From Gammaproteobacteria bacterium (GTDB taxonomy: Bacteria > Pseudomonadota > Gammaproteobacteria > Pseudomonadales > Pseudomonadaceae), in assembly GCA_012728315.1 (NCBI GenBank), contig JAAYFI010000065.1, forward strand, positions 1 to 64,000: 64,000 bases of DNA, read 5' to 3'. How positions within the stretch are numbered: position 1 is the stretch's first letter; the number at the start of each line of letters is the position of its first letter. Under the pieces are notes generated by a model. It worked only from the letters and a program-made list of their open reading frames with translations, was not told where the DNA came from and searched no databases. A program made the translations under genes and the position numbers. Positions 39,431 to 49,176 of the stretch are shown piece after piece.

Positions 39431-40846
39431 GTGCTCAAAGCACTTAAGAATATTTTTAAAAAAGACTCCGAAGCAACCACAGACACAAAAGCAAAAGAAA
39501 CTGCAGTGACAGCACACTCTGTGCAACAGCCTGAGTCTGAAAAAAAGCCTAATCATCCAGCCGCTAAGCGCAGTCAATCGGCGGCTAAAAAGCCTCGTCC
39601 GCGCCAAGGCAAACCCAGCGCCCCGCAGACACCCTGGTCGCTGGACGACTTTGTCGTGGAGCCCGTTGAAGGCAAAACCCGCTTTCATGACTTTGCCCTA
39701 GCCCCCGAGCTGATGCATGCCATTCAAGACTTAGGCTTCCCCTACTGCACACCGATTCAAGCGCAAGTACTGGGCCATACACTCGCAGGTAAAGATGCGA
39801 TTGGCCGTGCGCAAACGGGGACTGGCAAAACTGCCGCGTTTCTCATTTCCATAATCAGCCAACTCACCCAAACACGCCCACCCGATGAGCGCTATATGGG
39901 CGAGCCACGTGCGCTGATTATTGCGCCAACCCGTGAATTGGTTGTGCAAATTGCTAATGATGCGATCGCGCTGACCAAATACACCAACCTCAATGTGATG
40001 AGTTTTGTGGGCGGCATGGATTTTGATAAACAACGCAAACAACTGGAATCACGCTACTGCGATATTTTAGTTGCCACGCCTGGACGCTTACTCGATTTTA
40101 ATCAACGCGGTGAAGTGCACCTCGATATGGTTGAAGTGCTGGTTCTGGACGAAGCCGACCGTATGCTGGACATGGGTTTTATTCCGCAAGTTCGTCAAAT
40201 TATTCGCCAAACACCGCATAAAGAAGAGCGCCAAACCTTACTGTTCTCAGCGACCTTCACTGAAGATGTGATGAACCTGTCCAAACAGTGGACCACCGAC
40301 CCTGCGATTGTTGAAATTGAGCCTGAAAACGTGGCCAATGATTCAGTTGAACAGCATGTCTTTGCCGTGGCTGGTAGCGATAAGTACAAACTGCTGTACA
40401 ACCTGATTAAGAATAATAACTGGCCGCGCGTCATCGTCTTTGCGAACCGTAAAGATGAAGTGCGCCGCATTGAAGAGCGCCTCACCCGTGACGGCATCAG
40501 CGCAGCACAGATGTCCGGTGATGTTGCACAACACAAACGGATCAAAGTACTCGAAGACTTCCGTGCTGGCCGCGTACGCGTACTGGTTGCCACCGATGTC
40601 GCCGGTCGTGGCATTCATGTCGACGACATCAGCCACGTGGTCAACTTCACCCTGCCAGAAGATCCAGACGATTATGTACACCGCATTGGCCGTACGGGTC
40701 GTGCTGGCACCACAGGTGTGTCCATCAGCTTTGCCGGTGAAGATGATGCTTATGCACTGCCACCGATTGAAGCATTGCTGGGCCACAAGATTCAGTGTGA
40801 AACACCCACCGAAGATTTATTAGTGGACCCGCCCAAAAGCCGCTAA
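39431..40846 (+). CDS. rhlB: ATP-dependent RNA helicase RhlB
   Basis: A 471-residue DEAD-box helicase. The N-terminal 60 residues are basic, low complexity (Lys, Gln, Pro, Ala), as in Pseudomonas RhlB. Motifs follow in order: Q motif [10 protein letters not shown], motif [71 protein letters not shown] and [10 protein letters not shown]. It unwinds structured RNA for the RNase E degradosome. Translation starts at GTG 39431. It ends at a bidirectional terminator. Confidence 0.95.
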   Translation: MLKALKNIFKKDSEATTDTKAKETAVTAHSVQQPESEKKPNHPAAKRSQSAAKKPRPRQGKPSAPQTPWSLDDFVVEPVEGKTRFHDFALAPELMHAIQDLGFPYCTPIQAQVLGHTLAGKDAIGRAQTGTGKTAAFLISIISQLTQTRPPDERYMGEPRALIIAPTRELVVQIANDAIALTKYTNLNVMSFVGGMDFDKQRKQLESRYCDILVATPGRLLDFNQRGEVHLDMVEVLVLDEADRMLDMGFIPQVRQIIRQTPHKEERQTLLFSATFTEDVMNLSKQWTTDPAIVEIEPENVANDSVEQHVFAVAGSDKYKLLYNLIKNNNWPRVIVFANRKDEVRRIEERLTRDGISAAQMSGDVAQHKRIKVLEDFRAGRVRVLVATDVAGRGIHVDDISHVVNFTLPEDPDDYVHRIGRTGRAGTTGVSISFAGEDDAYALPPIEALLGHKIQCETPTEDLLVDPPKSR

Positions 40847-40890
40847 CGGCAAACTTGCCACTGCTACACTCAGCAATAACCGCTCGCATT

Positions 40891-40926
40891 AAAAAAGCCA
40901 GACGCCGTTAAGGGTCTGGCTTTTTT
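40891..40926. terminator. Bidirectional terminator between rhlB and the Gld-like trio
   Basis: AAAAAAGCCAGAC and GTCTGGCTTTTTT pair perfectly around a ten-base loop, giving T runs on both strands. It ends rhlB (+) and the ABC trio (-). Confidence 0.93.
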
Positions 40927-40935
40927 GTGTGTAAC

Positions 40936-42789
40936 CTAAAGCGGTTCAGCCACCTGCATCCGACGAATACGCCGCGACAGGCTCAACATCACCAACATAA
41001 AAGTGAGCAATATCGGCATCACACCAATATTAAAGAACTTCAGCTTAGTACCTAAGGACTCAATATCGGCATTGAGTTGGTAGCGCACTTCACGCAACTC
41101 TTTACGCAGTTGCAACTTCTCAGCTAAGAACTGCTGCACAGTGGCTTGCTGTTCGTCCGTCAACTGCAAATCCTGCTCTGGGTCTGTGGCTTGCTGCAAG
41201 GCAAACAGCTTTTCTTCAGTGGCTGCTAGGCGACCTTGCAACTCCCGCTCTTTCTGGAGAAAACGCTCTTGCGCACTGCGCTGTAAGTTATCCACCACGG
41301 TAAAGGGACGATTAAAATTACCGCGCGAACGAATACCAATTAACGCATCCGAGCCCGATAAATTATCCAAGGCATTAATCGCAAAGCTGCCGTTATCCGC
41401 CCAGGGTTGCGGCAGACGCTGGCCAAAGAAATCCTGCACTTGCACCCACATGCGATCACTGAGCATATCGGTATCAGCCACCACAATCACATTGATATTC
41501 TCAGCGCTTTGTAAGCCCGGCTCGCGCCCTTCAATGCCATCGGCAAAGGCGGTAGTCGCCGGACCGCTGATCCGCGCCGCCAGCACATAGCGCTCCCCGG
41601 TCGGCTCAAGCTCAGCCAATAACTCTTCAGGATTTTGCAGCATGGCAAAACGCTGCGCGCTAAAAGGCATGGCATATTCAGAGCTGTGCAATAACGGGGT
41701 AAATTGTGTTTTTGCATTTTCCAGCGGCTGTAAAATACCGGCGGTGGCTAAAGTGATGTCATTTAATTGCGCCGTGATCACATCACTGCTGTCTAAGGCC
41801 TTTTTCGGCAGAGCCAGCCAGCCAGGATGACGCACAGCACGCTGCTGCGCGCCTACGCCAACCGACATGGCATAGGCACCATCACCGACCACTTGGTCGG
41901 GCAGCATGCGCACGCCCCATGCCTTGAACAGCTCAGGTAAGTCTGAGGCTTTATCGACAGCCAACTCACCCGGCATCCCCATCCTGGTATCCGCTTCGCT
42001 GTAAGGATCAACAAAGACTAAAAGTTTGCCGCCGCCCAATACAAACTGGTCAATGGCGTAGCTTGTCGCTTCGCTAAGATGCTTGGGGTGGACCAATAAT
42101 AGCGTGCGGATGTGCTCTGGGATCAGATCAACATCATCCTTTAAGCTTTCGATGGCAAACTGCTGACGCACTTCCTCAAGAATCGTCCAAGCAGGCTGCG
42201 GCTGCCCTGCTTGCATATCAAAACCGCCATTAAGCGGCAGTCCAGATAACACGCCAATCACGGGGCGCTCGGTTTGCGCCACACTACTGATCAAACGACT
42301 GAGCTCATACTCTAAAAGCTCCTCTTGATCCAATGCGAAAAACGGAATGATCTGCTGATCACCTTGAGCATTCTTTGCAGCTAAACCAAAGTACAGCTGC
42401 GCACCATCCTGCTCCAGTGGCACCGCTTGCAGACCTAACGCCGCCGCACGGTCTTCATCTTCAGAGAAAGCTTCTGGATCAATCACCTCTAAACGCAATT
42501 TACCATCAGCCATGCGCACATAAGCATCCAACAGCTCTTCAACGCGCTGGGCATAGTTACGCAACATCGGTACATCACGCGTGGCTTTATTGGAGTAGAA
42601 GTACTGCAAACTGATAGGCTCTTGCAGCTCACTGAGTAGCTGTTTGGTACCGCTGGATAAGGTGTACAGTTTTTGCTCGGTAAAATCGAGCTGAGTGTTT
42701 TTAAACAGACCATTGGACAGCACGTTGAAGCCAACAAAGGCGACGGCGATAAGGACAAGGCCCACACTGGAATACATTAAACGTCTCAT
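40936..42789 (-). CDS. GldG-like auxiliary protein of an ABC export system
   Basis: A 617-residue protein with one membrane helix at each end (about 7-26 and 590-608) and a large periplasmic middle. The N-terminal FTEQKLYTLSSGTKQLLSEL and VRQQFAIESLKDDVDLIPE with the GGGKLLVFVDPYSE core are typical of the GldG/ABC-2-associated family (DUF4350-like fold). A coiled-coil of about 80 residues rich in Glu, Gln, Leu (LQGRLAATEEKLFALQQATD) precedes the last helix. It is the third gene of an ATPase-permease-GldG operon common in gammaproteobacteria, of unknown substrate. It follows the permease by 2 bases. Confidence 0.88.
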   Translation of the reverse strand: MRRLMYSSVGLVLIAVAFVGFNVLSNGLFKNTQLDFTEQKLYTLSSGTKQLLSELQEPISLQYFYSNKATRDVPMLRNYAQRVEELLDAYVRMADGKLRLEVIDPEAFSEDEDRAAALGLQAVPLEQDGAQLYFGLAAKNAQGDQQIIPFFALDQEELLEYELSRLISSVAQTERPVIGVLSGLPLNGGFDMQAGQPQPAWTILEEVRQQFAIESLKDDVDLIPEHIRTLLLVHPKHLSEATSYAIDQFVLGGGKLLVFVDPYSEADTRMGMPGELAVDKASDLPELFKAWGVRMLPDQVVGDGAYAMSVGVGAQQRAVRHPGWLALPKKALDSSDVITAQLNDITLATAGILQPLENAKTQFTPLLHSSEYAMPFSAQRFAMLQNPEELLAELEPTGERYVLAARISGPATTAFADGIEGREPGLQSAENINVIVVADTDMLSDRMWVQVQDFFGQRLPQPWADNGSFAINALDNLSGSDALIGIRSRGNFNRPFTVVDNLQRSAQERFLQKERELQGRLAATEEKLFALQQATDPEQDLQLTDEQQATVQQFLAEKLQLRKELREVRYQLNADIESLGTKLKFFNIGVMPILLTFMLVMLSLSRRIRRMQVAEPL

Positions 42790-42791
42790 GT

Positions 42792-43526
42792 TTAGTCCGC
42801 CTTCTTTAAATCAATCACGACCGCAGTGGCCATCAGCCAAGCCGCAATAAAGCTTAAGAAATAAAGAAGATCACGCACATCAATCACTCCTTTACTGATC
42901 GCTTGAAAGCGCGTTAAAAAACTAAAGGATGCAACAGCATCGAGCAACCACTGCGGTGCCCAGCCATTAAATACATCCAATACCAGCGAGAAGCCACTGA
43001 CCACAAAAACAAAGCACAGACTGACGGTTAAGATAAAGGCAATCACTTGGTTTTTGGCCAAGGCCGACATACAGGAACCGACCGACAAGTAGGCACCCAC
43101 CAGCAGCCAACTGCCCAGATAACCGGTCAAAATCGCACCATTATCAGGATCACCCAGATAATTGACCGTCAGCACCATAGGAAAGGTCAGCAGCAAAGCA
43201 ATGCCGGCAAATACCCAAGCCGCCAAGAACTTACCCACCACGCTTTCAAAGCGGGTAATTGGCAAGGTCATCAACAACTCAATGGTGCCGCTTTTACGCT
43301 CTTCAGCCCACATTCGCATGGCCAGCGCGGGCACTAAAAACAGGTACAGCCACGGATGAAAGTTAAAAAACGGATTGAGATTGGCCTGACCACTCTCATA
43401 AAAACCACCCAGATAAAAAGTAAATACGCTCGATAGCACCAGGAAAATCAGCAAAAACACATAGGCCAAAGGTGTGGCAAAGAAACTGGTAAATTCTCGT
43501 TTAAAAATAATCGGTAACTGCTTCAT
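42792..43526 (-). CDS. ABC-2 type permease (GldF-like)
   Basis: A 244-residue ABC-2 family permease with six hydrophobic segments. FKREFTSFFATPLAYVFLLI opens the protein, MRMWAEERKSGTIELLMTLP is the conserved cytoplasmic elbow, and SVGSCMSALAKNQVIAFILT lies in the second half. It starts inside the end of the ATPase gene (4-base overlap) and is followed 2 bases later by the GldG-like gene. This is the membrane channel of the trio. Confidence 0.9.
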   Translation of the reverse strand: MKQLPIIFKREFTSFFATPLAYVFLLIFLVLSSVFTFYLGGFYESGQANLNPFFNFHPWLYLFLVPALAMRMWAEERKSGTIELLMTLPITRFESVVGKFLAAWVFAGIALLLTFPMVLTVNYLGDPDNGAILTGYLGSWLLVGAYLSVGSCMSALAKNQVIAFILTVSLCFVFVVSGFSLVLDVFNGWAPQWLLDAVASFSFLTRFQAISKGVIDVRDLLYFLSFIAAWLMATAVVIDLKKAD

Positions 43527-44446
43527 GCTGCATCTCCACGGGTCAAGCTGCGGAACACTTCATCTAAGCGACCACGCTCCACTTCCAGCTCACGTACTTG
43601 CCAGCCTTGGGCATGGATCAATTGGTTCACTGCTGGGAAAATCACCTCACCGGGTTCAGCCAATAACGTGATGCTGCCGTCCAGCGGGTTATCTTCAAGC
43701 CCCATCACCCCAGGCAACGCCTGCAATAGCTGTCGATCCAGCGGCTGCTCAGCAAGAAGGGTCACAGCTTGGTGGTAACGTGAACGGCTTTGTAACGCGT
43801 AAGGTGTTTCATCGACCAGCAAACGGCCGTGACTGATCACCATCGCCCGGGTACAGAGCGCGCTGACTTCTTCTAAAATATGCGTTGAAATAATCACAAT
43901 GCGATCCACTGCCAAGCTTTTAATCAGCTTACGCACTTGATGCTTTTGATTGGGGTCGAGACCATCGGTGGGTTCATCCAAAATCAACACTTTAGGGTCA
44001 TGTAATACCGCTTGAGCTAAACCAACACGGCGCTTGAATCCTTTGGACAACGTCTCAATGTTTTGTTCAACCACGCGTTCCAGCTCAACCAAAGCAATGG
44101 CGCGTGCCACCCGCTGCTTGAGTTCTTGGCCACGGTAACCGCGAATTTGGCCAATAAAAGTCAGGAAATCACCGACACTCATATCGCCATAACAGGGTGC
44201 GCCTTCTGGCAAATAACCGATCAGACGCTGTGCTTGCAGGGTTTGCTTGCCAATATCAAAACCACAAATACTGACATGGCCCTCGCAAGGCGGTAAAAAG
44301 CCTGTGAGCATTTTCATCGTGGTCGATTTACCCGCACCATTGGGGCCTAAAAAACCAACCACTTCACCGGGCTCAATGGTAAATGACAGATCATCCACCG
44401 CCACCTGTTGCACAAAGCGTTTAGTTAAGTGCGTTACTTTAATCAT
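43523..44446 (-). CDS. ABC transporter ATP-binding protein (GldA-like)
   Basis: A 307-residue ABC ATPase. Walker A is FLGPNGAGKSTTMKML, with the Q-loop near GYLPEGAPCY. Signature TLSKGFKRRVGLAQAV, Walker B VLILDEPTDGLDPNQ and H-loop IISTHILEEV follow. The C-terminal 85 residues form an extra regulatory domain, as in GldA/DRA ATPases. It begins the three-gene operon and overlaps the permease gene by 4 bases. In gliding Bacteroidetes GldA/F/G support motility. In gammaproteobacteria the trio has no proven job. Confidence 0.93.
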   Translation of the reverse strand: MIKVTHLTKRFVQQVAVDDLSFTIEPGEVVGFLGPNGAGKSTTMKMLTGFLPPCEGHVSICGFDIGKQTLQAQRLIGYLPEGAPCYGDMSVGDFLTFIGQIRGYRGQELKQRVARAIALVELERVVEQNIETLSKGFKRRVGLAQAVLHDPKVLILDEPTDGLDPNQKHQVRKLIKSLAVDRIVIISTHILEEVSALCTRAMVISHGRLLVDETPYALQSRSRYHQAVTLLAEQPLDRQLLQALPGVMGLEDNPLDGSITLLAEPGEVIFPAVNQLIHAQGWQVRELEVERGRLDEVFRSLTRGDAA

Positions 44447-44720
44447 GCTTATCTCACCCTACTTCACTACGGGTTTACCGCTTGATACTGAAGCGGCGCT
44501 AAAAACTGCAAAATGTGCCATTGCATATTAAAAAAAGAAAGAGCATAACAGCCAAGCCATGCATTTAAATGGCATTTATCGCTTTATCACGACAGCTTGC
44601 TTATTTTTGCCCACGCAATGCTGACAAAACGCGTAATCTTACCCAAGATTCAAATAAACCATTTGCCCAGCTTTTTTATTCTACGGCACACTATTGATCT
44701 TGATTAGAGGCCTGCTGTTT

Positions 44721-47186
44721 ATGAACTTTTCATCCATACGTCGTTTGTATTTTTCGATCTTACGCCGTTTATTACTGCTCTGGGTGCGTTCGGAAACCAT
44801 TGATCATAGTGTTTTTCACAGCTTACGCAGCGATATACCCCAGGTCTATGTCTTGCAAAAACCTTCGATCAGCGATCTGGTGGTATTGGATAATGAGTGC
44901 CGTAAAGCAGGGCTCAACCGCCCCATTGCACACCTCAACGAACCCGCTCTGGACAACCTAGCAAGCTTTTTCTATTTACGCCCTGAGCCTGACTGGACAG
45001 GCCGCAAAAGCACACAACATCTAGCCCCCACATTAAAAAAACTGGTGCAAGCGGTTGAGACTGGTCGTGTTGAAAACATTCAAGTGGTACCCGTTACTGT
45101 GTTCTGGGGCCAATCGCCGGATCGCGAGACCAGCCCTTGGAAACTGTTATTAGCCGATAGCTGGGCGGTCACCGGTCGCTTACGCCGCTTCTTTCAAGTG
45201 CTGATTTTAGGTCATAAAACCCGTGTACAGTTCTCTGCACCTATTCAATTATCTGCATTGGTTGCGCAAGGAAAAGGTGAAGAGCGCACTCAGCGCATGC
45301 TGCACCGTTTATTACGTGTACATTTCCGTAATAGCAAAGCAGCTGTTATTGGCCCCGATCTATCACACCGCCGCACTTTAGTGAAAGCGCTCATCCATGA
45401 GCCGCAAGTGCATCAGAAGATTCTCGAAGAGGCGCAACGCGATGGCATCAGTATTGAAAAAGCGCAACAACGCGCGCTTAAATACGGCAACGAAATTGCG
45501 TCCGACTATGCTTATACTGCAATTCGTTTTTTAGAGCTGGTGCTAAGCTGGTTCTGGAATAAGTTTTATGACGGCATTCAAGTGCACAATCTTGATAGCG
45601 TGCGCGAAGTTGCACATGGCCACGAGGTTATCTATGTGCCCTGTCATCGTAGCCATATCGATTATTTATTGATGTCTTATCTGCTCTTTACCAACGGTTT
45701 AACACCGCCCCATATTGCAGCGGGCATCAATCTCAATATACCGATTATCGGCGGACTGTTACGCCGTGGCGGTGCCTTCTTTATGCGCCGCACCTTCCGT
45801 GGCAACCCGCTGTACGCCAGCGTTTTTAACGAATACCTGCACACCTTATTCACTAAAGGCTTCCCGGTTGAATACTTTGTTGAGGGCGGTCGCTCACGCA
45901 CAGGACGCACCTTGCAACCCAAAACCGGCATGCTGGCCATTACCGTCAATAGCTTTATCCGCTCACAGCGCTTGCCGATTGTCTTTGTACCTGTATATAT
46001 CGGTTACGAACGGGTCTTAGAAGGCCGCACTTATCTAGGTGAATTGCGCGGTGCAAGCAAGAAAAAAGAATCTTTTTTTGACGTATTTCGCGTGATCGCC
46101 ACCATTCGCAAGCAGCGTTTTGGGCATGTTTCCGTCAATTTTGGTCAACCCTTAAAACTTGCGGATTTTTTAGATGAACAGCTGCCCGACTGGCAGCAAC
46201 ATAATACCTCTGAACAGCCGCTAGCAACGGGCGCAGCTACGCAGCAGCTCGCCACACGGATTGCCCAGCATATCAATGCTGCGGCAGCTATAAACCCTGT
46301 TAACTTGGTTGCCTTGGCGCTATTGTCAACGCAACGCTTAGCCCTGGACGAGAATGCGTTATCGCGCATAATCAATCTCTACCTTTCACTCTTACGCAGC
46401 GTACCCTATTCAGCCTACACCAGCTTGCCGGACGGTGATGGTGCACGCATCATCCATTACGTTCGTGATATGCATCTGATCAGCGAACAACAAGATGCCC
46501 TAGGGCGCATCTATTATTTAGATGAACAAAACGCCGTTTTAATGACCTACTACCGCAATAATGTATTGCATGTGTTTGCCTTGCCAGCGTTGCTAGCCAG
46601 CTTCTTTCACAGCAATGCGCGCATGAGTCGCTCACAAATCATCGAGCTGGCGCGCGCTCTCTATCCTTATTTACAAGCCGAACTCTTTACCCACTGGACA
46701 CTGGACGAGCTCGATACGGTCATTAATCAGTGGCTCAGCAGCTTTGTTGAACACGGACTCTTGCAGCAAAATGGAGAAACCTATCAGCGTCCCGCGCCCA
46801 GTTCACAACACTATGTATTGCTCAGTTTACTGGCTCGCACCTTATTACAGACCTTGCAACGTTTTTATATGGCCATTGCATTGCTGCTTAATAAAGGCCA
46901 AAACGCGCTAGATGCACAACAACTGGAAGATCTCTGCACAGTTATGGCGCAGCGCTTATCCATTTTACACGGCCTCAATGCCCCAGAGTTTTTTGATAAA
47001 AGTTTATTCCGCCACTTTATTCAAACGCTGCTTAATGAAGGCGTACTCAATACCGATGCAGAAGGTAAATTAAGCTACCACGATAAACTCGGTGCCTTAG
47101 CAGAAAATGCTGCCAAACGCGTACTGCCAGCGGAGATTCGCTTATCGATTCGGCATGTCACTGACGACGATGACGAGCAGCTATAA
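44721..47186 (+). CDS. plsB: Glycerol-3-phosphate acyltransferase
   Basis: An 821-residue inner-membrane-associated acyltransferase that makes lysophosphatidic acid, the first step of phospholipid synthesis. Catalytic motifs are present: [15 protein letters not shown] (HX4D), the glycerol-phosphate pocket [30 protein letters not shown] and the final [13 protein letters not shown]. The start at 44721 ([16 protein letters not shown]) gives a basic amphipathic N-terminus like other PlsB proteins. A longer frame would need a TTG start. It stands alone, with a 274-base upstream region rich in AT. Confidence 0.95.
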   Translation: MNFSSIRRLYFSILRRLLLLWVRSETIDHSVFHSLRSDIPQVYVLQKPSISDLVVLDNECRKAGLNRPIAHLNEPALDNLASFFYLRPEPDWTGRKSTQHLAPTLKKLVQAVETGRVENIQVVPVTVFWGQSPDRETSPWKLLLADSWAVTGRLRRFFQVLILGHKTRVQFSAPIQLSALVAQGKGEERTQRMLHRLLRVHFRNSKAAVIGPDLSHRRTLVKALIHEPQVHQKILEEAQRDGISIEKAQQRALKYGNEIASDYAYTAIRFLELVLSWFWNKFYDGIQVHNLDSVREVAHGHEVIYVPCHRSHIDYLLMSYLLFTNGLTPPHIAAGINLNIPIIGGLLRRGGAFFMRRTFRGNPLYASVFNEYLHTLFTKGFPVEYFVEGGRSRTGRTLQPKTGMLAITVNSFIRSQRLPIVFVPVYIGYERVLEGRTYLGELRGASKKKESFFDVFRVIATIRKQRFGHVSVNFGQPLKLADFLDEQLPDWQQHNTSEQPLATGAATQQLATRIAQHINAAAAINPVNLVALALLSTQRLALDENALSRIINLYLSLLRSVPYSAYTSLPDGDGARIIHYVRDMHLISEQQDALGRIYYLDEQNAVLMTYYRNNVLHVFALPALLASFFHSNARMSRSQIIELARALYPYLQAELFTHWTLDELDTVINQWLSSFVEHGLLQQNGETYQRPAPSSQHYVLLSLLARTLLQTLQRFYMAIALLLNKGQNALDAQQLEDLCTVMAQRLSILHGLNAPEFFDKSLFRHFIQTLLNEGVLNTDAEGKLSYHDKLGALAENAAKRVLPAEIRLSIRHVTDDDDEQL

Positions 47187-47224
47187 ATCGATACTGCGCT
47201 ATTGATTTAACCAGGAAAGCTCCT

Positions 47225-47412
47225 TAGTATGACCGTCGTCTTGGGGGAGTAGTCGGCTCTGGAATAATCCATAGCGTGCACGTCAACATACTTGATCAAC
47301 AGATCATGGCGTGTACACCTGAGTTTATGCGCACAGTTTGCCGCATAACTTGGACTGACGAGACCCATGACATGCATAACCTTACCGGGTGGAAAGGCTG
47401 TGTGTGTCATGG
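47225..47412 (+). ncRNA. yybP-ykoY manganese riboswitch
   Basis: The leader of the following exporter gene has the two conserved Mn-sensing loops: TTGGGGGAGTAG at 47241-47252 and TGACGAGACC at 47356-47365, joined by variable hairpins (for example around 47276-47320). A later ATAACC/GGTTAT pairing (about 47378-47417) may hide or expose the ribosome site. The loop sequences and gene partner match the yybP-ykoY class, which turns on Mn export genes when Mn2+ is high. The ends are approximate. A 67-codon frame antisense to this element is not a gene. Confidence 0.88.
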
Positions 47413-47444
47413 TTATCTAGCTTATCCGCCCTAAGGTCTTATGT

Positions 47445-48020
47445 ATGTGGGAAACCCTTTTCGTCTCGACTGGTATTGTCGCACTGGCAGAAATTGGCGA
47501 CAAAACCCAACTCCTCGCACTGCTGCTCGCCGCTCGCTATCGACAACCTGTACCAATTATTCTCGGCATTTTAGTCGCCACTCTTGCGAATCACGCCTTG
47601 GCTGCTGCTGTTGGCCATCAGCTCTCTCTGCTGTTTGCAGAAACAACATTACTGTGGATTTTAGCCGTGAGTTTTCTACTGGTGGCGGCTTGGACTTTAG
47701 TGCCCGACAGCTTAGATGATGAGGGCAATATTGCCAGCAAATATGGGCCATTTATCGCCACGTTAATCGCTTTTTTTATTGCAGAAATGGGCGACAAAAC
47801 ACAAGTAGCTACAGTGATGCTGGCGGCTCAATTTGATTATTTCTGGTGGGTGGTCTGCGGCACCACAGTTGGTATGTTATTGGCCAACGCGCCCGTTGTT
47901 TTAGTCGGCAATTTTGCCGCCGAGCGCTTACCGCTCAAGCTGATTCGCGGTGTTGCTGCAGCCAGCTTTTTAGTTTTTGCTGTATATTGCGTATGGCAAG
48001 CGCTACAGATCGCTAACTGA
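47445..48020 (+). CDS. UPF0016/TMEM165-family manganese exporter (MneA-like)
   Basis: A 191-residue membrane protein with six hydrophobic segments in two repeated halves. Each half carries the family motif: ALAEIGDKTQLLALLLAAR near residue 12 and FIAEMGDKTQVATVMLAAQ near residue 112, with the acidic residues that bind the metal ion. Homologues export Mn2+ (MneA) or exchange Ca2+/Mn2+ for H+. The yybP-ykoY riboswitch directly upstream supports manganese export. TAAGG lies 8 bases before the ATG at 47445. Confidence 0.93.
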   Translation: MWETLFVSTGIVALAEIGDKTQLLALLLAARYRQPVPIILGILVATLANHALAAAVGHQLSLLFAETTLLWILAVSFLLVAAWTLVPDSLDDEGNIASKYGPFIATLIAFFIAEMGDKTQVATVMLAAQFDYFWWVVCGTTVGMLLANAPVVLVGNFAAERLPLKLIRGVAAASFLVFAVYCVWQALQIAN

Positions 48021-48089
48021 TCCCTGTGCGGCTGCGCAGCAGTGCTGGATGCTTAAACATCTCCGCACGCTGCGCAGTGCAATACGCAA

Positions 48090-49046
48090 TTATTGCGCAG
48101 CAATCTGCAGAACCACTTTGCCGTTGACTTGATTACTGGCCAAGCGCGCAAAAGCGGCTTCTGCCTCTGTCCAAGCAAATACTTCGTCAGCCTGCGCTTG
48201 CAATTGCCCAGTAGCAAACAACGGCCACACCTTGGCCGCCAACTGTGCCATCAGTTCAGCCTTAAAGGCATCACTGCGGCTGCGCAAAGTGGAGCCTATC
48301 AACTGAATGCGTTTGCTCAGTAATTGAGCCAGATCTAACTCAGCACGGCGACCGCCCATCAAGCCGATATTGATCCAGCGCCCATCCAGACCAAGCATTT
48401 TTAAATTCTGCGCGGCATAACTGGCTCCAACTGGATCTAAAATCACATCAAATGGAGCAAATGCTTCTAAGCCTTCAAGGCCAGCGCCGCGAATAACACC
48501 ACCCTCCGCGCCCAGTTCTTGACAATAGGCTAAGCGCTCTGCCGAACCCACACTGACCCAGCATGGACTCTTATAGGCTTTGCACAATTGAATCGCTGCA
48601 GAGCCCACACCACTGGCGCCAGCATGCAATAATACTTTTTCGCCGGGTTGCAACTGCCCCAACTGAAACACATTCAGCCACGCAGTTGCATACACTTCGG
48701 GAATCGCTGCTGCTTCGAGCAAGCTTAAACCTTCAGGTACCGGCAATACATGGCGTGCATCCACGCACACCTCTTCAGCCATACCTCCACCTGCTAATAA
48801 AGCACAGACGCGATCACCTACCTGCCACGTACTGCCTGCGCCAACTTCTGTGATGACCCCAGCACACTCCAGGCCAAGAATATCGCTGACACCGGGCGGT
48901 GGCGGATATAAACCAGCGGCCTGTAATAAGTCGGCACGGTTCACGCCTGCAGCCACGACGCGTATCCGTACTTGACCTGCGCCGCAGCTTGGCGCTTGGC
49001 ACTCAATTAATCCTGGTCGACCTTCACTGCCTTGCAATGCTTTCAT
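48090..49046 (-). CDS. NADPH:quinone oxidoreductase-like dehydrogenase (MDR family)
   Basis: A 318-residue medium-chain reductase of the zinc-free quinone oxidoreductase type. AAGVNRADLLQAAGLYPPPP and ILGLECAGVITEVG form the N-terminal domain, and the NADPH-binding motif is VLLHAGASGVGSAAIQLC. FDVILDPVGASYAAQNLKML and WINIGLMGGRRAELDL follow. The PIG3/QorA-like pattern lacks the structural zinc Cys residues. It would reduce quinones or enoyl compounds. It is divergent from prc. Confidence 0.9.
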   Translation of the reverse strand: MKALQGSEGRPGLIECQAPSCGAGQVRIRVVAAGVNRADLLQAAGLYPPPPGVSDILGLECAGVITEVGAGSTWQVGDRVCALLAGGGMAEEVCVDARHVLPVPEGLSLLEAAAIPEVYATAWLNVFQLGQLQPGEKVLLHAGASGVGSAAIQLCKAYKSPCWVSVGSAERLAYCQELGAEGGVIRGAGLEGLEAFAPFDVILDPVGASYAAQNLKMLGLDGRWINIGLMGGRRAELDLAQLLSKRIQLIGSTLRSRSDAFKAELMAQLAAKVWPLFATGQLQAQADEVFAWTEAEAAFARLASNQVNGKVVLQIAAQ

Positions 49047-49176
49047 TGTGCCTCCATATTGTTACTTAAGATTATCTAACAGCATCTATTTATTCACCGA
49101 ATACAGTCTACAATGGAACTGTAAACACTTTAGGTGGCCTAAAATGCGTCATAACTCACTTAGACAAAGAATTAGC

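Noticed and set aside
47207-47410. 67-codon frame on the minus strand
   Set aside because: It lies antisense to the yybP-ykoY riboswitch and its composition reflects the RNA structure. There is no ribosome site and no family resemblance.
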